From NCBI GenBank assembly GCA_015057325.1, contig SVEQ01000004.1:186001-250000 (forward strand): a stretch of 64,000 nt of DNA, read 5' to 3'. Position 1 is the stretch's first letter; every line of letters begins with the position of its first letter. Positions 33,902 through 42,940 of this stretch are shown in pieces. Source of the stretch: Lachnospiraceae bacterium. GTDB taxonomy: Bacteria; Bacillota; Clostridia; Lachnospirales; Lachnospiraceae. The position numbers and the translations under genes were made by a program. The notes under the pieces were generated by a model. That model saw only the letters and a program-made list of their open reading frames with translations. It did no database searches and was not told where the DNA came from.

Positions 33902-34972
33902 TTATCGTACCATAATTTTAAATATATCCTGACAAAGCACTATCGCCATGAGTCCAAGAAGCAAAGCAAAACCGATTGAATTGATAACCGCTTCAATCTT
34001 AATCGGAATTCTCTTCTTAAATATTCCTTCAAACACAAGGAATAATGCTCTTCCACCATCAAGTGCAGGTATCGGAAGAAGGTTCATAACTCCAAGGTTA
34101 GCACTTATCATTATTGAAAAGTTAATCATATTAAGAATAACATTAATTATCGCAAGTGAAGTATCACCCTCCGCACTGTCTTTTGCCTCATTAATGGTAT
34201 CATTCATCATAGAAACAATACCGACAGGTCCGGAAAGTTTGTTAAGACCAAGTTTTCCTGTAATCAAATACTTAAGACTTAAATATACCGTTTTAATCTG
34301 ATATCGCATCTCAAGAAAACTGTATTTGACAACATTTAGCACTCCTTTTCTCTCACGTCCGCCTCCGCTGATTCCCATAATATAACCGTTATCGGTCTTT
34401 TCAGGAGTAAATGTAAAGTCGAGCTTTTCGCCTTTTCTGTTGACTGTAAGTGTAATATCCCTACCTGTCTGATCAAGCTGCGAATATACCATAACCTCAC
34501 GGAAATTAAAGATTCTGTGACCGTTATAATACATAATAGTATCACCTTCTCTAACACCCGCAACATACGCTGGACTTGTTTCAGAAAAACCGTAAATTAC
34601 CGGCTTATCATAACCACAAAGACCAATCAAAACTAATGATAAAATAAATGCTAAAATAAAATTAAAAATTGGTCCCGCAACAACAACCGCAAATCTCGCA
34701 AGTACTCCTTTTGAACTAAATGAGTGCTCATCATCAACCTCTTCCTCTTCACCAAGCATCATACAAAAACCGCCCATAGGTATTGCACGAAGCGAATACT
34801 TTGTCTCCTTTTTCTGAAAAGAAAATATCTTCGGTCCCATTCCTACAGCGAACTCAATAACATGTATTCCGTTCTTTTTTGCGAGAAGGAAATGTCCAAG
34901 CTCATGGAAAAATATAATAAGACCAAATACAAAAAGGCCGATTATAACGTTAATAATCGTGCTTAAGTTCAT
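33902..34972 (-). CDS. rseP: RseP-type site-2 protease
   Basis: A membrane zinc protease of about 356 residues that cuts anti-sigma factors or other membrane proteins. It shows HELGH (His23, Glu24, His27), a PDZ domain (about 115-190) and a C-terminal motif NLLPIPALDGGRALF. ATG 34972 follows AGGTGG by 6 nt and overlaps the last base of the dxr stop, giving TAATG coupling; a GTG at 34981 would overlap the ribosome site. Confidence 0.93.
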   Translation of the reverse strand: MNLSTIINVIIGLFVFGLIIFFHELGHFLLAKKNGIHVIEFAVGMGPKIFSFQKKETKYSLRAIPMGGFCMMLGEEEEVDDEHSFSSKGVLARFAVVVAGPIFNFILAFILSLVLIGLCGYDKPVIYGFSETSPAYVAGVREGDTIMYYNGHRIFNFREVMVYSQLDQTGRDITLTVNRKGEKLDFTFTPEKTDNGYIMGISGGGRERKGVLNVVKYSFLEMRYQIKTVYLSLKYLITGKLGLNKLSGPVGIVSMMNDTINEAKDSAEGDTSLAIINVILNMINFSIMISANLGVMNLLPIPALDGGRALFLVFEGIFKKRIPIKIEAVINSIGFALLLGLMAIVLCQDIFKIMVR

Positions 34973-36126
34973 TAATTCCACCTACTCTCAATTGAATCAT
35001 AAACCCATTTCTCAGTCTCTAAAATCTGTGAAACATCAGGGTTATCAATATTTTTATGATTCTTCATACAATAATCAATCATTTCATATATCTCAAGAAA
35101 ACGAATCTTGCCATCAAGAAATCTTGCAACCGCACACTCATTTGCCGCATTAAATACTGTTGGCATGCTTCCACCTGTTTCAATTGCATTATACGCATAT
35201 TTAAGACCTAAAAATGTATCCGGATCAGGCTTTGAAAACGTAATCTCTGAAAGTGTAGAGAAATCAAGTCTTTTGCCATCAAGGAATATACGCTTAGGAT
35301 AATAAAGTGCATACTGTATCGGAAGTCTCATATCCGGTGTACCAAGCTGTGCCATAACAGCACCGTCATCAAACTCAACCATTGAGTGAATAATACTTTG
35401 CGGCTGAACAACGACTTCTATTTGCGAAGGTTCTACATCGAATAGCCATTTGGCTTCAATAACCTCAAGTCCCTTATTAACCATTGTTGAAGAATCAATT
35501 GTAATCTTACGTCCCATCGACCAATTAGGATGCTTAAGCGCCATTTCAAGCGTTACACCTTCTAACTGTTCTTTGGTCATTCCTCTAAATGGTCCACCTG
35601 AAGCGGTAAGTAATATCTTGCTTATATGATTGTCACGTTCTCCGTTAAGGCACTGGAAAATCGCTGAATGCTCGCTGTCAACAGGAAGAATGGAAACACC
35701 CTTTTCCTTTGCAAGCGGCATAATAATATGTCCTGCCGTAACAAGAGTTTCCTTGTTAGCAAGACCGATATCTTTACCAGCTTTGATTGCTTCAATTGTT
35801 GGAACAATTCCTATCATTCCTACAACTGCAGTTATAATAATATCCGACTCCTCCATAACTGCAAGTTCAATAAGACCGTCCATCCCGCTTACAATACGGC
35901 ACGCCGGTGTAACATCTTTGATGTTATCTTCTAACTCTTTGGCCTTATCTTCATTATATACAGCACAAAGTCTTGGGTGAAATTGTCTAATCTGTTCTTC
36001 AAGCATTTTGATATTGGAAGAAGCGGAAATCGCTACAACCTCCAAATCATTAGGATTTGCAGAAATTACATCTAAAGTCTGGGTTCCGATTGAACCCGTA
36101 GAACCCAGTATCGCTACTTTTTTCAT
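34972..36126 (-). CDS. dxr: 1-deoxy-D-xylulose 5-phosphate reductoisomerase
   Basis: A 384-residue Dxr, which makes 2-C-methylerythritol 4-phosphate. The NADPH site GSTGSIGTQTLDVI opens the protein; the catalytic blocks LPVDSEHSA and ASGGPFRG and the MGRKITIDSSTMVNKGLE segment are present. Part of the cdsA-dxr-rseP-ispG order of Firmicutes. Confidence 0.97.
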   Translation of the reverse strand: MKKVAILGSTGSIGTQTLDVISANPNDLEVVAISASSNIKMLEEQIRQFHPRLCAVYNEDKAKELEDNIKDVTPACRIVSGMDGLIELAVMEESDIIITAVVGMIGIVPTIEAIKAGKDIGLANKETLVTAGHIIMPLAKEKGVSILPVDSEHSAIFQCLNGERDNHISKILLTASGGPFRGMTKEQLEGVTLEMALKHPNWSMGRKITIDSSTMVNKGLEVIEAKWLFDVEPSQIEVVVQPQSIIHSMVEFDDGAVMAQLGTPDMRLPIQYALYYPKRIFLDGKRLDFSTLSEITFSKPDPDTFLGLKYAYNAIETGGSMPTVFNAANECAVARFLDGKIRFLEIYEMIDYCMKNHKNIDNPDVSQILETEKWVYDSIESRWN

Positions 36127-36151
36127 TATAATCCTCCATAATCAGGCAATA

Positions 36152-36952
36152 TTAAAATACCATTTCTATTAACCTGACAAGCCAATAAATGATTGGCGCA
36201 ATATATATTACGCTATCAAAGCGGTCCAATATTCCACCGTGACCCGGAATAAGACTACTGTAATCTTTGATATCGTGATTTCTCTTAATTGCTGATGCCG
36301 CAAGATCTCCGATAACTGATGCCATTGCAGCCACAGCCGCAACTACGCCTCCAAATACCGGTACGGTAAATGGTAACTGTTCAGGAAATACCATCGCAAA
36401 TGCAATTCCGATTGCAAATGCACCAAATATTCCGCCTATGAAACCTTCAATACTCTTGTTGGGACTCACCTTAGGTGCCAACTTATGTTTTCCAAGCGCT
36501 CTTCCAAAAAAGTAAGCACAAATATCATTGCCCCAACTTGCAATAAGCAGGTAAAATACAAGATATAAACCGGATTCCATTTCACGAAGTCTAAGTACAT
36601 AAGACAAAAGAACCGTAACATATACAAATATGAACAACACCTTTGCTACATCATGATCCATATACTTCGGAAAGTTGAATACATATATCGCAAGTATAAC
36701 CATAAGAAGGCCTATTATTGCAGGGAAAAACAAAAACTCTTTATTCAAAAAAATGAGAGCATAAAACGCAATTGTAAATGCATAATCAACAAACGCAAAT
36801 ACGGACTTTTCTAAAGAATATATTCTTAAATATTCCCAAATTCCAATTAATGATACAACCGCAAGAATACATGTTGTAACAATACCCCCGGTTAATAACG
36901 CTACCAATGTTACTATGCCTACAAAGAAGCCCCCGATTAATCTGTCTTTCAT
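36152..36952 (-). CDS. cdsA: Phosphatidate cytidylyltransferase
   Basis: A 266-residue integral membrane enzyme that makes CDP-diacylglycerol. It has eight or so hydrophobic segments and the CdsA signature toward the C-terminus (SVIGDLAASAIKRNHDIKDYSSLIPGHGGILDRFDS). Six bp after uppS in the conserved cluster. Confidence 0.95.
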   Translation of the reverse strand: MKDRLIGGFFVGIVTLVALLTGGIVTTCILAVVSLIGIWEYLRIYSLEKSVFAFVDYAFTIAFYALIFLNKEFLFFPAIIGLLMVILAIYVFNFPKYMDHDVAKVLFIFVYVTVLLSYVLRLREMESGLYLVFYLLIASWGNDICAYFFGRALGKHKLAPKVSPNKSIEGFIGGIFGAFAIGIAFAMVFPEQLPFTVPVFGGVVAAVAAMASVIGDLAASAIKRNHDIKDYSSLIPGHGGILDRFDSVIYIAPIIYWLVRLIEMVF

Positions 36953-36958
36953 ATAAAA

Positions 36959-37693
36959 TTATACCCCGCCAAATCGACGTTCCCTTCCATTATAATAACG
37001 AATTGCCGTAAGTAAATCTTCTTTACAGAAGTCCGGCCATAATACATCTGTAAAATAAAATTCAGTATATGCAAGCTGCCATGGAAGAAAGTTAGAAAGT
37101 CTTTCCTCACCGCTTGTTCTAATAAGTAAATCAGGATCCGGCAATCCAGCCGTATCAAGACGATCACTTATCAAATCTTCTGTTATCTCGGAAACTTCAA
37201 GTTTGCCTTCACCAACGTCCTTTGCAATATCCGCTACCGCACGTCTAATCTCATCACGTCCGCCGTAATTAATAGCAATAGTAAACTTAAGACCGGAATT
37301 GTTGACCGTAGCTTCTTCAAGCTCATTTATACGCTTAACAAGCTTAGGATCAAGACCTGTCTTGTCACCAATTACGCGAACGCACATATTATTCTTTGTA
37401 GAACGCTCAATACAATCAATAAGATATTTGCCAAGAAGCTTCATAAGGGCATCTACTTCATCCTTTGAACGCTTCCAATTCTCAGTAGAAAATGCATAAA
37501 CGGTTACATACTCTATCCCCATATTATATGCATCTTCAATTATTTGTTCTACTGTTTTTGAACCTTGAACATGACCATAGTTTCTGGGCATATTTCTCTT
37601 CTTTGCCCATCTTCCGTTACCATCAAGAATAATGGCAACATGTTTGGGTACGTTAAGATTTTCGTCTTTGATTGCTTTAAGTATCTTTTCCAA
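36959..37693 (-). CDS. uppS: Undecaprenyl diphosphate synthase
   Basis: A 244-residue UppS that builds the C55 lipid carrier for wall synthesis. Family blocks are complete: AIILDGNGRWAKKRNMPRNYGH with the catalytic Asp, VTVYAFSTENWKRS, and DPDLLIRTSGEERLSNFLPWQLAYTEFYF at the C-terminus. It lies between frr and cdsA. Confidence 0.97.
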   Translation of the reverse strand: MEKILKAIKDENLNVPKHVAIILDGNGRWAKKRNMPRNYGHVQGSKTVEQIIEDAYNMGIEYVTVYAFSTENWKRSKDEVDALMKLLGKYLIDCIERSTKNNMCVRVIGDKTGLDPKLVKRINELEEATVNNSGLKFTIAINYGGRDEIRRAVADIAKDVGEGKLEVSEITEDLISDRLDTAGLPDPDLLIRTSGEERLSNFLPWQLAYTEFYFTDVLWPDFCKEDLLTAIRYYNGRERRFGGV

Positions 37694-37707
37694 AGCGACC
37701 TCCGATA

Positions 37708-38253
37708 TTATACAGTCATAATCTCTTTTGACTTATTCTCTACAGTTGCATCAATACGCTCAACGAACTTATCTGTAAGCTTCTGAACCTTATCCTCGTA
37801 CTCTTTCTCTTCGTCCTCAGATATCTCGCTGGCCTTAAGCTGCTTCTTGAAATAATCGTTAGCATCACGTCTTACATTACGTACTGCAACTTTAGCGTTC
37901 TCGCCCTTTTTCTTGATATCTTTAACAAGTTCTTTACGTCTTTCCTCTGTAAGTTCAGGGAAATTAAGAATAACTGACTTACCATCATTGTTTGGTGTAA
38001 GACCGAGATCAGAACAAAGAATTGCCTTCTCAATCTCCTTGAGTAATGAAGACTCCCAAGGTGTAATCAAAATAGTTCTTGCTTCAGGAACACTAACGTT
38101 ACCAACCTGCTGAAGCGGTGTTGGTGTTCCATAATATTCTACTTTGATTTTATTTAAAATATTCGGATTAGCTCTGCCTGCACGAATATTAGAAAATTCG
38201 TTCTCCAAGCTATCAATAGTCTTTTCCATTTTCTCTTCAAATTGTTTTAACAT
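37708..38253 (-). CDS. frr: Ribosome recycling factor
   Basis: A 181-residue RRF with the three-helix bundle starts (MEKTIDSLENEFSNIRAGRANP), VEYYGTPTPLQQVGNVS and the LGLTPNNDGKSVILNFPELTEERR block. It lies 44 bp after pyrH, the usual partner. Confidence 0.97.
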   Translation of the reverse strand: MLKQFEEKMEKTIDSLENEFSNIRAGRANPNILNKIKVEYYGTPTPLQQVGNVSVPEARTILITPWESSLLKEIEKAILCSDLGLTPNNDGKSVILNFPELTEERRKELVKDIKKKGENAKVAVRNVRRDANDYFKKQLKASEISEDEEKEYEDKVQKLTDKFVERIDATVENKSKEIMTV

Positions 38254-38297
38254 TGTATGTTCCTCCTGATATATTAAACTCTAATTATTTTTCTTAT

Positions 38298-38999
38298 TTA
38301 TGCTTCAATAAATGTTCCGTTAGACTTACCTGTCATAGCATTGAGTATTCCGTCTTTGTCATTAAGACCGAATAACATCATTGGCATATGATTCTCCATT
38401 GCAAGAACAGCTGATGCCAAATCAATAACACCTAACTGATTATCAACAATATCCTTCATCTGCATCTTGTCATACTTCTTGGCATTAGGATTAACCTTAG
38501 GATCACTATCATATACACCGTCAATCGCCTTACCGGCAAGAATAATATCAGCCTCTATCTCTACAGCAAAAAGCACTGTGGACATATCCGTTGAAAAATA
38601 AGGATGACCTGTTCCGCCCGCAAAGAAAACAACCTCATTATTATTAAGTGCTTCAAGTGCAGCGTCTTTTGCAAATAACTCTGTAACGTTACCACAAACA
38701 AACGGTGACATTATTCTTGTCTTAAGTCCTACACTTCTAAACATTTCAGATGCATAAAGACAATTCATAACCGTTGCAAGCATTCCAATCTGATCAGCTT
38801 TAACTCTGTCCATATTTTCAGAGGTTCTTCCCCGCCAGAAGTTACCGCCACCTATTACAACAGCAACCTGCTTACCCAAATCAACAGCCTCTTTGACCTG
38901 TCTTGCAGCCTCAAGAACAGTTGCTTCATCAAAACCTTGATGTTTATCTCCGGCAAGTGCCTCGCCGCTTAATTTTAAAAGAATTCTATCTGTTTTCAC
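38298..38999 (-). CDS. pyrH: UMP kinase
   Basis: A 233-residue UMP kinase (hexameric, allosteric) with LKLSGEALAG, VVIGGGNFWRGR, GTGHPYFSTDM and DGVYDSDPKVNPNAKKYD. It lies 12 bp after the bactofilin gene and starts the pyrH-frr-uppS-cdsA run. Confidence 0.97.
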   Translation of the reverse strand: MKTDRILLKLSGEALAGDKHQGFDEATVLEAARQVKEAVDLGKQVAVVIGGGNFWRGRTSENMDRVKADQIGMLATVMNCLYASEMFRSVGLKTRIMSPFVCGNVTELFAKDAALEALNNNEVVFFAGGTGHPYFSTDMSTVLFAVEIEADIILAGKAIDGVYDSDPKVNPNAKKYDKMQMKDIVDNQLGVIDLASAVLAMENHMPMMLFGLNDKDGILNAMTGKSNGTFIEA

Positions 39000-39011
39000 T
39001 ATGAGTTCCTC

Positions 39012-40550
39012 CTATGCGAAAAAGCTCTTAACGTCGATATCTGAATACGCCTGTGAAACAAAACCTTCAAGTACCGCACCGTTATTAATCTGAACTGAAC
39101 GCGACTTAATATTACCCATTATAACTGCTGTAGAATCAACAATAACAGGTCCCTTAACATCGATGTCACCATTAACCGCACCTGCAATTACGGCAGACTC
39201 ACCTTCAATGTTACCAATAACCATAGAACCTACACCAAGCTTGATGCTTCCGTAAGACTTAACATCTCCTTCAATCTTTGATCCGTTCGCATATAACTCT
39301 CCGGCAGTAATATTACCTGTAACGCTACCACCAACAACAACTTTGCCCTTACTTGTGAGGTTACCCTCAACTCTACCGATTACATCAATCGAACCGTCAG
39401 TCTCAAGATCACCATGGATAACTGAACCCTTTGTGATATAAGTTGTTTCTGTATCTGCATCGTCCATGCTAAACGGCTTCTCTTCCGGTGCCTTAGCCGG
39501 TGCGCTTTCTACTGATTTGATTGAAATTACATCTTTTTCCTCTGCCATTGAATTGTCCTCCAAATCCTTCTTAATATCTTCTGCTATATCTTCTGCGGTT
39601 ACCGCTTTTGTTTCTTCTACTACAGGTTCTTCTACTGCAGGCTCCTCTGCTACAGTTTCTTCTACTACAGGTTCCTCTGCCGCAGGTTCTTCTGCCACAA
39701 GTTCATCTGTTACAGGTTCTTCCGCCGCAAGCTCTTCTGCCGCAGATTCCTCTCCTACAGTTTTTTCTGCCACAGGTTTCTCTGCTACAGGTTCCTCAAC
39801 TGCAGGTTCTTCTGCCACAGGTTCCTCCGTTACAGGTTCTTCTGCTACAGGCTCCTCCGCCATCGATTCCTCTGCTGTCTGCGCAATCATATCAGCAAGA
39901 TTCATCTGTTCCATAACAGGTTCTTCCTTCTGAGTTTCTTCAACAGGTTCTTCCTTCTGAGTTTCTTCAACAGGTTCCGGCTCCTTATCTTCCTCACTTT
40001 CCTTAATTTCGTCCATAACAGCCGAATTAAGTTCCTCGTTCTCTACAGGGGCAAGTTCTTCTTGCTCATCATTTTCTATTGCTTCAGCACCCTTAAAATC
40101 ACCATTGGCAATGCTATCAAGAAGTGCTTCAAGATCTTCTTTTGTATCAACCGGTGTTGTTTCAGGTTCAGCCGGTGCAGGTGTTTCTGCTGCCTCCTCC
40201 TGAATCTTTTCCTGCTTTGCAGATAACTGACTAAGCAAATCATCGACTGACATATCCATTGTATTAACTTCTAAGTCGTCATCTAAAAGCATCTGTGCCT
40301 GATCATCACTATATAATTCCTTATCTAACAATGCATCGATATTATCTGTCATATCTTCAGGTGCAATGTCTTCATAATCCTTCTGTTCTGTATCAAGCAG
40401 GCTCTGCTCTAACTCCTTCTTGTATACCTTAGGCTCATCTGTTGCAGCGGGTTTACTTGTAACATTATCATCATATACCTCATTGCCATCCGGAATAAGC
40501 TCATTCATAGCTTGTTTTAAATCCGATTTGAAATCCTTAAAAAAACTCAT
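39012..40550 (-). CDS. Bactofilin-domain protein with long acidic repeat region
   Basis: A 512-residue protein. Residues 1 to about 365 are very acidic and disordered, with many tandem copies of units such as EEPVAEEP from about 200 to 325. The C-terminal 140 residues are a bactofilin beta-helix (TKGSVIHGDLETDGSIDVIG, RVEGNLTSKGKVVVGGSV, and so on), which polymerises into cytoskeletal filaments without nucleotide. The tail ends DIDVKSFFA. A small membrane gene precedes it with a 4-bp overlap, which may anchor it. The repeats are likely prone to length change. Confidence 0.8.
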   Translation of the reverse strand: MSFFKDFKSDLKQAMNELIPDGNEVYDDNVTSKPAATDEPKVYKKELEQSLLDTEQKDYEDIAPEDMTDNIDALLDKELYSDDQAQMLLDDDLEVNTMDMSVDDLLSQLSAKQEKIQEEAAETPAPAEPETTPVDTKEDLEALLDSIANGDFKGAEAIENDEQEELAPVENEELNSAVMDEIKESEEDKEPEPVEETQKEEPVEETQKEEPVMEQMNLADMIAQTAEESMAEEPVAEEPVTEEPVAEEPAVEEPVAEKPVAEKTVGEESAAEELAAEEPVTDELVAEEPAAEEPVVEETVAEEPAVEEPVVEETKAVTAEDIAEDIKKDLEDNSMAEEKDVISIKSVESAPAKAPEEKPFSMDDADTETTYITKGSVIHGDLETDGSIDVIGRVEGNLTSKGKVVVGGSVTGNITAGELYANGSKIEGDVKSYGSIKLGVGSMVIGNIEGESAVIAGAVNGDIDVKGPVIVDSTAVIMGNIKSRSVQINNGAVLEGFVSQAYSDIDVKSFFA

Positions 40551-40780
40551 ATTATCCTCCCTATGTCTTTGATATTTGCTTCCATATAATATGTATTATC
40601 TGATATTAATTGATTCATTCGGTTCTCTAAATGCAAAACCTTATATATCAATACAATATTCAAAATCATTGAAACGAACAGCAACAAAACAAATATAAAT
40701 ACTATAAATGTCTTCATCCGCTTAATACGATTTTTTCTCTTAAGTGCCTTAAGTGCATCATCTTCGTGTGTTTTCGGCAT
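40547..40780 (-). CDS. Small single-pass membrane protein upstream of the bactofilin
   Basis: A 77-residue protein with a basic N-terminus (KALKRKNRIKRMK), one membrane helix (FIVFIFVLLLFVSMILNIVLIYKV) and a short coiled extension. ATG 40780 has GGAGC 7 nt upstream; a longer frame is less likely. It overlaps the bactofilin gene by 4 bp. No family recognised; may be a membrane partner of the bactofilin (inference). Confidence 0.6.
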   Translation of the reverse strand: MPKTHEDDALKALKRKNRIKRMKTFIVFIFVLLLFVSMILNIVLIYKVLHLENRMNQLISDNTYYMEANIKDIGRII

Positions 40781-40871
40781 TTTAAAAGCTCCTAACATAT
40801 ATATTGGCAATGCTTATTCTACTCTTAAGCACCGCAAACTTCATTATAACATACTTTATAGCAAAATAAAA

Positions 40872-40903
40872 CAAAAAAATCGAGCAGGATAACCTACTCG
40901 ATT
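40872..40903 (-). terminator. Terminator behind rpmF
   Basis: On the minus strand AATCGAGTAGG / CCTGCTCGATT with a short loop, followed by TTTTTTTG. It ends yceD-rpmF transcription. Confidence 0.85.
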
Positions 40904-40923
40904 CTCTCATTTAATAATCAAAA

Positions 40924-41106
40924 TTATGCTTCGATGATTTCTTTCTTGTTATAGCTTCCACACTTCTTACATACTCTGTGAGGAACCATTAACTCTCCGC
41001 ACTTAGAACACTTAACTAAAGTAGGAGCTGTCATCTTCCAATTAGCTCTTCTCTTATCTCTTCTACCTTTTGAAGATTTGTTCTTAGGACATATAGACAT
41101 ATTCAC
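40924..41106 (-). CDS. rpmF: Ribosomal protein bL32
   Basis: A 60-residue bL32 with the zinc-finger CSKCGELMVPHRVCKKCG in the second half and PKNKSSKGRRDKRRANWK at the start. The start codon overlaps the end of the yceD gene by 4 bp, the standard arrangement. Confidence 0.96.
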   Translation of the reverse strand: MNMSICPKNKSSKGRRDKRRANWKMTAPTLVKCSKCGELMVPHRVCKKCGSYNKKEIIEA

Positions 41107-41636
41107 ACCTCCTTAAATTGATTGAAGATATCACTAAAAACTGCCATTCTTGGATCCGGAACCGTCTGGTCACAGTTACATGAACTCTTATTCAGATTGG
41201 TTCCACACACCTTACAAATTCCTAGACAATCATCTTTGCAGATAACATTCATCGGTATTACGGTGTATAACTCATCCAAAACGAGCCTGTCTACATCCAA
41301 ATTACAGTCTTCAATATAGCTTATCTCATCAGCCTCCGACGGATCATCAGTATAATCTACGTTCTTGGCTGTATCGACAGTTCTTGATATTGAAAGATTA
41401 TATTCACATTGAATCTCTTCAAGACATCTGCTGCAAACTCTTGTAACATCAAGACTTACATCACCCTTAATAATAAGTGTATCCTTATCTGCATGATTAA
41501 GTGTAAGTGTAAATGGTTCCTTTGTGGAAATCTTAAGCATCTCTCCACCAAAATCACCTTGTAAATCCTTGATGTCTACATCAACTTGTTGTTGCTTACC
41601 TGCAACAGAAATAATGTCATATAAGTTAATTATCAT
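41103..41636 (-). CDS. yceD: YceD (DUF177) family protein
   Basis: A 177-residue YceD/DUF177 protein, almost always encoded before rpmF and implicated in 23S rRNA/large-subunit biogenesis. Four cysteines in VCSRCLEEIQCEYN and CKVCGTNLNKSSCNC could bind zinc. A consensus promoter lies just upstream. Confidence 0.9.
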   Translation of the reverse strand: MIINLYDIISVAGKQQQVDVDIKDLQGDFGGEMLKISTKEPFTLTLNHADKDTLIIKGDVSLDVTRVCSRCLEEIQCEYNLSISRTVDTAKNVDYTDDPSEADEISYIEDCNLDVDRLVLDELYTVIPMNVICKDDCLGICKVCGTNLNKSSCNCDQTVPDPRMAVFSDIFNQFKEV

Positions 41637-41665
41637 AGATAATCTCCCAAACTCACACGTCAGAT

Positions 41666-41694
41666 ATTATACATACATAAAAAATGTTTGTCAA
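41666..41694 (-). promoter_or_regulatory. yceD-rpmF promoter
   Basis: TTGACA (41694-41689) and TATAAT (41671-41666) on the minus strand with a 17-bp spacer: a perfect consensus sigma-A promoter about 30 bp before the yceD start. Confidence 0.9.
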
Positions 41695-41740
41695 CAATCT
41701 TTTTCGTTATTTTTTAAAATTTATACAATATGTAGCATTT

Positions 41741-42928
41741 TTATATCAATGCAAGTGTCTCTCTTGCGATTGCGAGCTCCTCATTTGTTGGTATTACATA
41801 TACCTTAACCTTAGAATCTGTTGTAGAAATCATAAGTTCTTCGCCACGCTTTGAGTTAGCTTCCTCATCAAGATTAATTCCAAGATAATTAAGATAACCC
41901 ATAATCTTTCTGCGCATTGTAATATTATTCTCACCGATTCCTGCTGTAAATGCTATTCCGTCAACACCATTTAATGCAGCTACATAAGAGCCAATGTAAA
42001 GTGCAGCTCTATATGCAAACATTTCCAAAGCAAGCTCAGCTCTTTCGTTGCCGTCATTAGCCGCTGCCTCAAGGTCTCTAAAATCACTTGATACACCTGA
42101 TATACCTTCAACACCTGACTTCTTATTAAGAATAGTAAGAACCTCATCAATTGACTTGTTAAGCTTTCCGGCAAGGAATTGAACAACTGCCGGATCAATA
42201 CTTCCGCTTCTTGTTCCCATGATAAGACCGTCAAGTGGAGTAAATCCCATACTTGTATCAACCGACTCGCCGTTCTTAACAGCAGTAATTGAAGAACCAT
42301 TACCTAAATGGCAAATGATTACCTTTGACTCACCATTCTCTTTGCCAAGCAACTGTAATAATCTCTTTGAAACGAAACTGTGAGAAGTTCCGTGGAAACC
42401 ATACTTACGAACCTTGTACTCATCGTAATAGTCAAAAGGTACACCATACATATATGCCTTAGCAGGCATTGTCTGATGAAACGCTGTATCAAATACAGCA
42501 ACCATTGGTGTATTAGGCATTAATTCCCTGCATGCAGAAATACCAATAAGATTTGCAGGATTATGAAGAGGGGCAAGATCATTACATTCCTCAATAGCTT
42601 TAATTACTTCATCTGTAATTACTACAGAACTTGCAAACTTCTCTCCGCCATGAACTATTCTGTGTCCAACAGCACCAATCTCCGATAGTTCATTTATAAC
42701 ACCATGCTCGCTGTCAGTAAGTGCCTCAAGAACAAATGATACTGCACTTTTGTGGTCCGGCATCGGTTTGTCTGACTCATATTTATCCTTTCCGGCAGGT
42801 GAATGTGTAAGCCTTCCGTCTATTCCAATTCTTTCGCAAAGTCCTTTTGCAACAACCTGCTCGCTATCAGAATCAATTAACTGATACTTAAGCGATGAAC
42901 TTCCGCAGTTAACAACAAAAATATTCAT
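41741..42928 (-). CDS. ackA: Acetate kinase
   Basis: A 395-residue acetate kinase, making ATP and acetate from acetyl phosphate. Complete motifs: [49 protein letters not shown] and FTAGIGENN. No pta gene is in the window. The gap to yceD has no clear terminator. Confidence 0.97.
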   Translation of the reverse strand: MNIFVVNCGSSSLKYQLIDSDSEQVVAKGLCERIGIDGRLTHSPAGKDKYESDKPMPDHKSAVSFVLEALTDSEHGVINELSEIGAVGHRIVHGGEKFASSVVITDEVIKAIEECNDLAPLHNPANLIGISACRELMPNTPMVAVFDTAFHQTMPAKAYMYGVPFDYYDEYKVRKYGFHGTSHSFVSKRLLQLLGKENGESKVIICHLGNGSSITAVKNGESVDTSMGFTPLDGLIMGTRSGSIDPAVVQFLAGKLNKSIDEVLTILNKKSGVEGISGVSSDFRDLEAAANDGNERAELALEMFAYRAALYIGSYVAALNGVDGIAFTAGIGENNITMRRKIMGYLNYLGINLDEEANSKRGEELMISTTDSKVKVYVIPTNEELAIARETLALI

Positions 42929-42940
42929 TATATATCCTCC

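Noticed and set aside
39466-39933. 155-codon plus-strand ORF rich in Ser/Thr/Gly
   Set aside because: Antisense shadow of the acidic repeats in the bactofilin gene; the same holds for the neighbouring Leu/Gln-rich frame and for 45054-45338.
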